Part shown: one piece after another, positions 59,980 through 64,000 of the stretch | How the letters are laid out: every line of letters starts with the position of its first letter | Numbering within the stretch: the stretch's first letter is position 1 | Origin: Croceibacterium_B sp035470785 | GTDB taxonomy: Bacteria; Pseudomonadota; Alphaproteobacteria; Sphingomonadales; Sphingomonadaceae | Reading direction: 5' to 3' | Assembly (NCBI GenBank): GCA_035470785.1 | Contig: DATIQN010000064.1 | Coordinates: forward strand, 72,066 to 136,065 | DNA length: 64,000 nucleotides | Program-made: the position numbers and the translations under genes | The notes under the pieces: model-generated | What the model was told of the DNA's origin: nothing | The model's input: only the letters and a program-made list of their open reading frames with translations | Database searches by the model: none

Positions 59980-60179
59980 GTTCCACCACCGGAATCGGGA
60001 TCGTTTACTTCCAGCCGGGTGAGGCGACCATCAGTCATAGACGCCGGTGAAAAGGTCCGGAAAGTCGTTCGCAGCGCTCAAGCGGCCGGAATAATGGCCC
60101 TCTGGAAGCAGCAGGACGTCGCGCGAGGTCCCCGTGAGTATGGGGCTGGCTTGCGCACCGAGTGACAATGAGCGCCGGA

Positions 60180-60243
60180 AAGCGGAATGTCCGCTTCGAT
60201 ATCGATCTCTCAAACCTGAACGCTAACGGTGAAAGGCGGACGT
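60180..60243. repeat. Short inverted-repeat element (REP/MITE-like remnant)
   Basis: AAGCGGA (60180-60186) and TCCGCTT (60190-60196) form a perfect 7-bp hairpin with loop ATG. The right arm GTCCGC (60189-60194) also pairs with GCGGAC (60236-60241), giving a larger imperfect inverted repeat about 57 nt long. It looks like a degenerate interspersed repeat. Confidence 0.45.
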
Positions 60244-60413
60244 CTTATGGAGCCACTTAACCATGCGAGACAAGCCGGCGTTGCATCGGGAGTCTGAAAC
60301 CTGCCGCAGATTCTGCCGAGTTTGCATTCGCACCGCTTTATCGGAGGATGGCATTGCGAGCCCGCGGATGAGCCCGTAAGCGGGCCACTCTCGATCGCGA
60401 CGGTGGGGCAAGG

Positions 60414-61316
60414 ATGCAGCAATCGGACAGGGCCGGCCTCCTCTACGCGCTCGCGGGATTCTGCACGCTTTCGATCGGTGATGCGATCGTCAAGGGGATG
60501 GCCGGGCAATGGCCAGCCCCGGCGATGGCCGCGACGCGGTATTTGGTCGGCACCGTGCTGCTCGCATTCCTATTGTGGCGGAAGGAAGGCCTGCCCGCCA
60601 TCGCGCTCCCGCGCGACAAGTTGCAATGGCTCCGCGGCATCGCCATCAGCACCAGCGCGATCGGCATGTTCTTCGCCGTCTGGCTGATGCCGCTGTCGAC
60701 TGCCACGACCATCGCCTTCACCCAGCCGATGATCACCGCCGTGCTGGCCACCTTCATTCTCGGCGAGCGCTCCCGAAGTTCGACATGGATCGCCACCGTT
60801 ATCGCTTTCGTCGGCGTATTCGTGGTCCTGCGGCCAAATTTTGCGAGCGCCGGTTGGGGCAGCCTTTTCCCGCTCATGGGCGCGACCGGCATGGCGGTGA
60901 CGATCATCGCCAATCGCTCGGTCACCGGCCGAGCGAGCGTGCTGGCAATGCAGTACTATATGTCGGTGACCGCGATGATCTTCCTGATCTGCGTCACGAT
61001 CGCGGCGCACTTCAGCGGGATCGAGACATTTCGCCTGACCTGGCCGAACTGGAGCATCATCGCACGCTGCGCCTTCATGGGTGTGAGCGCCACGGCGGCG
61101 CAAATGCTGATCTACATGGGTACCGTCAAAGCGGGCGCCGGCACGATCGCGCCGATGACCTATGGCCAGTTGCTGATGGCTGTGATGTTCGGTTGGATCT
61201 TCTTCGGCGACAAGCCCGACGCGATGGCGCTGGTCGGCGCGGCGATCATCATCGGGGCGGGGCTTTACCTGTGGCATGCCAGGCGCACGAAAGCGCCGCC
61301 GAAGCCCGCCCTTTGA
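60414..61316 (+). CDS. EamA/DMT-family transporter
   Basis: A 300-residue membrane protein with ten helices in two EamA halves (ALAGFCTLSIGDAIVKGMAG, STATTIAFTQPMITAVLATF, LGERSRSSTWIATVIAFVGV, APMTYGQLLMAVMFGWIFFG). It begins at ATG 60414. It ends directly beside the stop of the convergent glycosyltransferase gene with no gap. It belongs to the same family as the gene at 56980 and may move a metabolite. Substrate unknown. Confidence 0.9.
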   Translation: MQQSDRAGLLYALAGFCTLSIGDAIVKGMAGQWPAPAMAATRYLVGTVLLAFLLWRKEGLPAIALPRDKLQWLRGIAISTSAIGMFFAVWLMPLSTATTIAFTQPMITAVLATFILGERSRSSTWIATVIAFVGVFVVLRPNFASAGWGSLFPLMGATGMAVTIIANRSVTGRASVLAMQYYMSVTAMIFLICVTIAAHFSGIETFRLTWPNWSIIARCAFMGVSATAAQMLIYMGTVKAGAGTIAPMTYGQLLMAVMFGWIFFGDKPDAMALVGAAIIIGAGLYLWHARRTKAPPKPAL

Positions 61317-62831
61317 TCACCGCGGCGCGAGGTCCTTTCGGACCCAGGCAGTGACTTCACGGTTGTGCAGCGAAGCGCTCGTCAGCGGCCGGTAGTCGGC
61401 TAGGGTGGCCTGGTGGATCAGGTCGAGGTTCACTTGCCGCTGCACCGTCATCGGCTGGCTGGCGGTCACGATCACGCCCGGCCGGTTGGCGAGGATGCGG
61501 GCGATCTCGGTCGGTTGATCGACTTCGAGCGAGTGGATCTCGAGCCCATTATTGAGGTGGTCCGGATAGAGATAGCGGGTCGGCAGGCACGTGCCCGTGG
61601 TGCGGTACAGCACGGCGGGCCCGTCGAAGACGTAGAGGCAATCGCGCTTCGCGCCGACATAGGGTGCGATGGCCGCGGAAAGCCTCGTCTCCGTGCGCCG
61701 TTCGTTCAGCGAATGGGCATAGCGATCGGGCATGTCGAGAATATATCCGGCGCCGAACAGCAGGGCCGCGGCAGGCACGAACTTGGCGGGGGCGCGCACG
61801 TCGATCAGCGGCAGGGCCATCAGCACCGCGGCGGGGACCAGCGCGCCGTAGTAGTAAAGATAGATCGTCGCCGGGAGCAGAACTGTGCCGAGCGCGGCCA
61901 GCGTCCAGCCGGCGAACAGCCCGTAAGTGCGCCAGTCGCGCGGCGGGTTGAGGCGGACGGCGGAATAGAGCCCGAGTCCCACCAATAGCGCCAGGGGCGC
62001 AAGCGCGAGGAATAGGTCGGGCCGCAGGCGCCCGCCGGGAGCCGGCGTGCGCTCGAAGAAGCTGACGAAATTGGCGAACCAGAATTGGTCGAAGTGACCG
62101 GTGGCGAAATAGAGCAGGGCCACGAGGGCGGTGGGAGTGACACCCGCCAGGGCATAGACGCCCGCCCGCTGCGCCAGCGGAAACGGCGAAGCGCCGGCGC
62201 GCCACTCGCCGTAAAGCGCGTAGGCGCCGAAGAACAGGCACTGCGGCAGGACGGTATACTTGATCTGCAAGGCCACGCCGCCGACCAGCATCGCCAGCGC
62301 CGCCCGCCTGGCCGCGTCGGGCCGGTTGCGGTCGCGCACCAGCCACAGCATCGCCAGCATCATCGGCGCGTGGAATATCTCGCTTTGCCCGGAATAGCTG
62401 CCGTAAGCGGCGATCAGCATGAGGTAGAGTGAGCCGGCCACGGTGGCCGACGCACGGTCGACCAACTCGCGTGCCAAGGCGTAAACCAGCACCGCGCCGC
62501 CCATGGCGAACAGGCAGGCGACGCTCTGATAGGCGATCGGCTCGGGCCCCAGCAGACAGTGCGCGGCGGCGAAAATGGCGAACAGGCCGAAGGGCTTGCG
62601 ATCCCACACTTCGACGAACGGCAAGTCGCCGTGGGTCATCCGCCAGCCGATCAGAGAGTAAATCTGCTCGTCGAAGTCCGCGACAGGATCGCCGAACCAG
62701 AACGCGCGCGTCGCCAGCGTGACAAGCGCGAGGACTGCCATCGAGAGAAACGTGGCGCGTTTCGCGCGCGACGTTCGCCCGGCTTCAGACTTCCCCAGAA
62801 CCCACGTCGCCACTCCGCATCTCGCTCCCAT
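61317..62831 (-). CDS. Polytopic glycosyltransferase (GT39/ArnT-like, PMT superfamily)
   Basis: A 504-residue membrane protein. After an N-terminal basic tail, helix 1 is followed by an early acidic motif DPVADFDEQIYSLIGWR, which matches the catalytic Asp-Glu region of PMT/ArnT-type mannosyl or arabinosyl transferases. Then comes a chain of about ten helices and a C-terminal periplasmic domain (CLYVFDGPAVLYRTTGTCLP). Such enzymes use lipid-linked sugars. ATG 62831 is the first start; M at about residue 31 is an alternative. It lies 65 nt downstream of the next, partial membrane gene and is probably co-transcribed. Confidence 0.85.
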   Translation of the reverse strand: MGARCGVATWVLGKSEAGRTSRAKRATFLSMAVLALVTLATRAFWFGDPVADFDEQIYSLIGWRMTHGDLPFVEVWDRKPFGLFAIFAAAHCLLGPEPIAYQSVACLFAMGGAVLVYALARELVDRASATVAGSLYLMLIAAYGSYSGQSEIFHAPMMLAMLWLVRDRNRPDAARRAALAMLVGGVALQIKYTVLPQCLFFGAYALYGEWRAGASPFPLAQRAGVYALAGVTPTALVALLYFATGHFDQFWFANFVSFFERTPAPGGRLRPDLFLALAPLALLVGLGLYSAVRLNPPRDWRTYGLFAGWTLAALGTVLLPATIYLYYYGALVPAAVLMALPLIDVRAPAKFVPAAALLFGAGYILDMPDRYAHSLNERRTETRLSAAIAPYVGAKRDCLYVFDGPAVLYRTTGTCLPTRYLYPDHLNNGLEIHSLEVDQPTEIARILANRPGVIVTASQPMTVQRQVNLDLIHQATLADYRPLTSASLHNREVTAWVRKDLAPR

Positions 62832-62896
62832 GGTCAGGTAGCGGGTATGGCGGCGGCATGGTTAATTTTCGCCTACACGAGCCGCTGGCGATACGG

Positions 62897-64000
62897 TCAA
62901 ATCGGCGCGCGGCGTCGATAGAGCACCGAACGGCCGCGTCGCGCGAGCGGCTGCCATTGGCTCAGCGGTTGCGGCGCGCCGCTCCAGATGATCCACAGGT
63001 AGGGGATCGAGGCGGGCACCCGGTCCGCCTCGGTGAGCACGCTCGCCTTGCCGTTGCAAGGCGCCTCGTAGCCGAGCTGGGACTCGTCGACCTCGAACGG
63101 ACCCGCGGCCGGATTGTGGACCCGCAGCAACTGCGCGCCGGGCACGTCCCACTGGTCATTGGAAAAGGCATGACGCCGCTCGAGAGCGTAGCCCGCAAGG
63201 TGCGTCCAGCGATCGAATGTCCACGGTAGAGGGCAGACGATGGCGCGGAATGTGACGAGCTGAGCGTTTCGCGGCAACGCCTCTAGAACCTGCAAGTCCT
63301 CGGCCGACTGGCCGCCGAGCTGCGACAAGCTCACCGCATTGCCGGCAAGCCGTCCGCCGGCAAAGAGCAAGGCGGCGACAAATAGCGCATGACACAGTCT
63401 GGCGGGACAGCGGCTCGAAAGGCCGATCGCTAACAACGCGAAAAGCAAGGTCGGCTCGATGAGCCTTTGGTCGGCAAAGAACGAGCCCAACAGTCTCTGC
63501 GGAACGACCACGACGCACGCGGCGGTGATCACGGCCGCCAGCATCATGCCTCGGTTCAGCCGGGTCCAGCGAGGCAGCCACGAGGCGACGATCAGCGCGC
63601 CGACAAATACCACCGAGGCGACGTCGAACGGGTACCACCGATCGGCGAGGACTTGCGACACTTCGTCGAACTTGTGGAACATCAGGAAAAAGCCCGAGGT
63701 TTCACCCGTCCCGGCAGAAGATTGAAAAATCAGGATCTTGGCGAGCCACGGAATGAGCAGGCAGCTGAGCGGTCCAATACTGGCGATGGCCGCAGGGATC
63801 AGGCCACCATTGCGCTCTCTCTGGCGAATGAACTCCTGCGAGCCGGCGGCAATGCACAACAGGGCCCAGCCGACGAGATGGCACACCCACATTACCGTGG
63901 CGATAAGGGCGAACACCGCCCAGCGGCGCCTTGCCGGGCTGTCGTTCATGGCGATCCACAGCGCCACGCTGCACCACAGCAGCCCCAGCGCGAGGGTATA
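62897..64000 (-). CDS. Polytopic membrane protein, partial (5' end outside window)
   Basis: The frame stays open to the window end, so the N-terminus lies beyond it. At least 367 residues are visible. It has about seven hydrophobic helices in the part seen (VFALIATVMWVCHLVGWALL, IGPLSCLLIPWLAKILIFQS and others), then a C-terminal soluble domain with PLPWTFDRWTHLAGYALERR. I do not recognise a family with certainty. The general plan resembles membrane glycan or exopolysaccharide proteins, and the neighbour is a GT39-like transferase. No catalytic motif can be pointed to. Confidence 0.75.
   Translation of the reverse strand, partial: YTLALGLLWCSVALWIAMNDSPARRRWAVFALIATVMWVCHLVGWALLCIAAGSQEFIRQRERNGGLIPAAIASIGPLSCLLIPWLAKILIFQSSAGTGETSGFFLMFHKFDEVSQVLADRWYPFDVASVVFVGALIVASWLPRWTRLNRGMMLAAVITAACVVVVPQRLLGSFFADQRLIEPTLLFALLAIGLSSRCPARLCHALFVAALLFAGGRLAGNAVSLSQLGGQSAEDLQVLEALPRNAQLVTFRAIVCPLPWTFDRWTHLAGYALERRHAFSNDQWDVPGAQLLRVHNPAAGPFEVDESQLGYEAPCNGKASVLTEADRVPASIPYLWIIWSGAPQPLSQWQPLARRGRSVLYRRRAPI

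Larger units (their letters stand above)
59851..60413. other. 563-nt intergenic region with two inverted repeats
   Basis: No convincing gene is seen. It holds an inverted repeat CACGCC-TAATT-GGCGTG at 59963-59979. A second hairpin-rich element lies at 60180-60243. Short open frames here lack ribosome binding sites and family features. Promoters for the divergent cpaF and EamA genes must lie here. Confidence 0.6.

Noticed and set aside
59920..60165. 81-codon frame in the cpaF/EamA gap
   Set aside because: No ribosome binding site, biased shuffled composition, no family resemblance.

Overview
This is a 64 kb chromosomal window from a high-GC Gram-negative alphaproteobacterium, most likely a sphingomonad (order Sphingomonadales, e.g. 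Sphingomonas, Novosphingobium or Erythrobacter relatives). Four things point there: the conserved block nifU-rutE-like-tsaB-rimI-mucR-fur-plsC-miaB-phoH-ybeY-corC, the smc/Dsb/dciA-like/mutY block, a Ros/MucR regulator, and a TonB-dependent receptor with a sphingomonad-style linker. The assignment is by gene content and synteny, not by an rRNA sequence; no rRNA lies in the window. One tRNA (Gln, UUG) is present. No insertion sequence, prophage, plasmid function or CRISPR array was seen.

Layout. 0-3.9 kb: end of soxR, a persulfide dioxygenase-like/rhodanese fusion, PPK2, a spermidine-synthase-like methyltransferase and a secreted beta-propeller. 3.9-10.6 kb: genome maintenance (SMC, DciA-like, MutY) with two Dsb-like thioredoxin-fold proteins between them. 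10.6-13 kb: small accessory envelope and PAS genes. 13-18.3 kb: an overlapping serine hydrolase-NudC-FrnE-like operon, DUF1489-MgtE and a cyclophilin. 18.4-21.1 kb: two paralogous membrane proteins, an unknown exported protein and a LysR regulator. 21.1-29.9 kb: the conserved block (RNA maturation, tRNA modification, metal regulation, Fe-S delivery), interrupted by a decayed rcnB-like gene. 30-39.3 kb: M16 protease, class II DAHP synthase, a membrane diguanylate cyclase, the ergothioneine genes egtB-egtD and an aspartyl protease. 39.4-46 kb: aromatic-acid-type MFS transporter, VOC protein, ATP-dependent DNA ligase overlapping exonuclease III, tRNA-Gln, and a TonB receptor with a CopD-like membrane protein. 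46-54.6 kb: YghU-type GST, MFS, topoisomerase IB, a response regulator convergent with an HWE kinase, glutathionyl-hydroquinone reductase coupled to a GMC oxidoreductase, and an exported metallo-beta-lactamase-fold protein. 54.9-64 kb: dNTPase, NAD(P)-binding protein, a 43-residue entericidin-like lipoprotein, two EamA transporters, an isolated CpaF ATPase, and two polytopic membrane proteins, the last cut by the window end.

A recurring theme is thiol, glutathione and oxidative-stress chemistry: SoxR, the persulfide dioxygenase fusion, three DsbA-fold proteins, ergothioneine synthesis, a Nfu protein, two GST-superfamily enzymes, MutY and ExoIII. Most of the window is ordinary housekeeping. 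The most unusual items are the rcnB-like pseudogene with two in-frame stops, the tandem DUF6644-type pair, the ligase/ExoIII overlap, the HWE kinase that lacks a conventional start, the GHR-GMC coupled pair and the isolated cpaF. I did not find convincing evidence of a wholly new multigene system.
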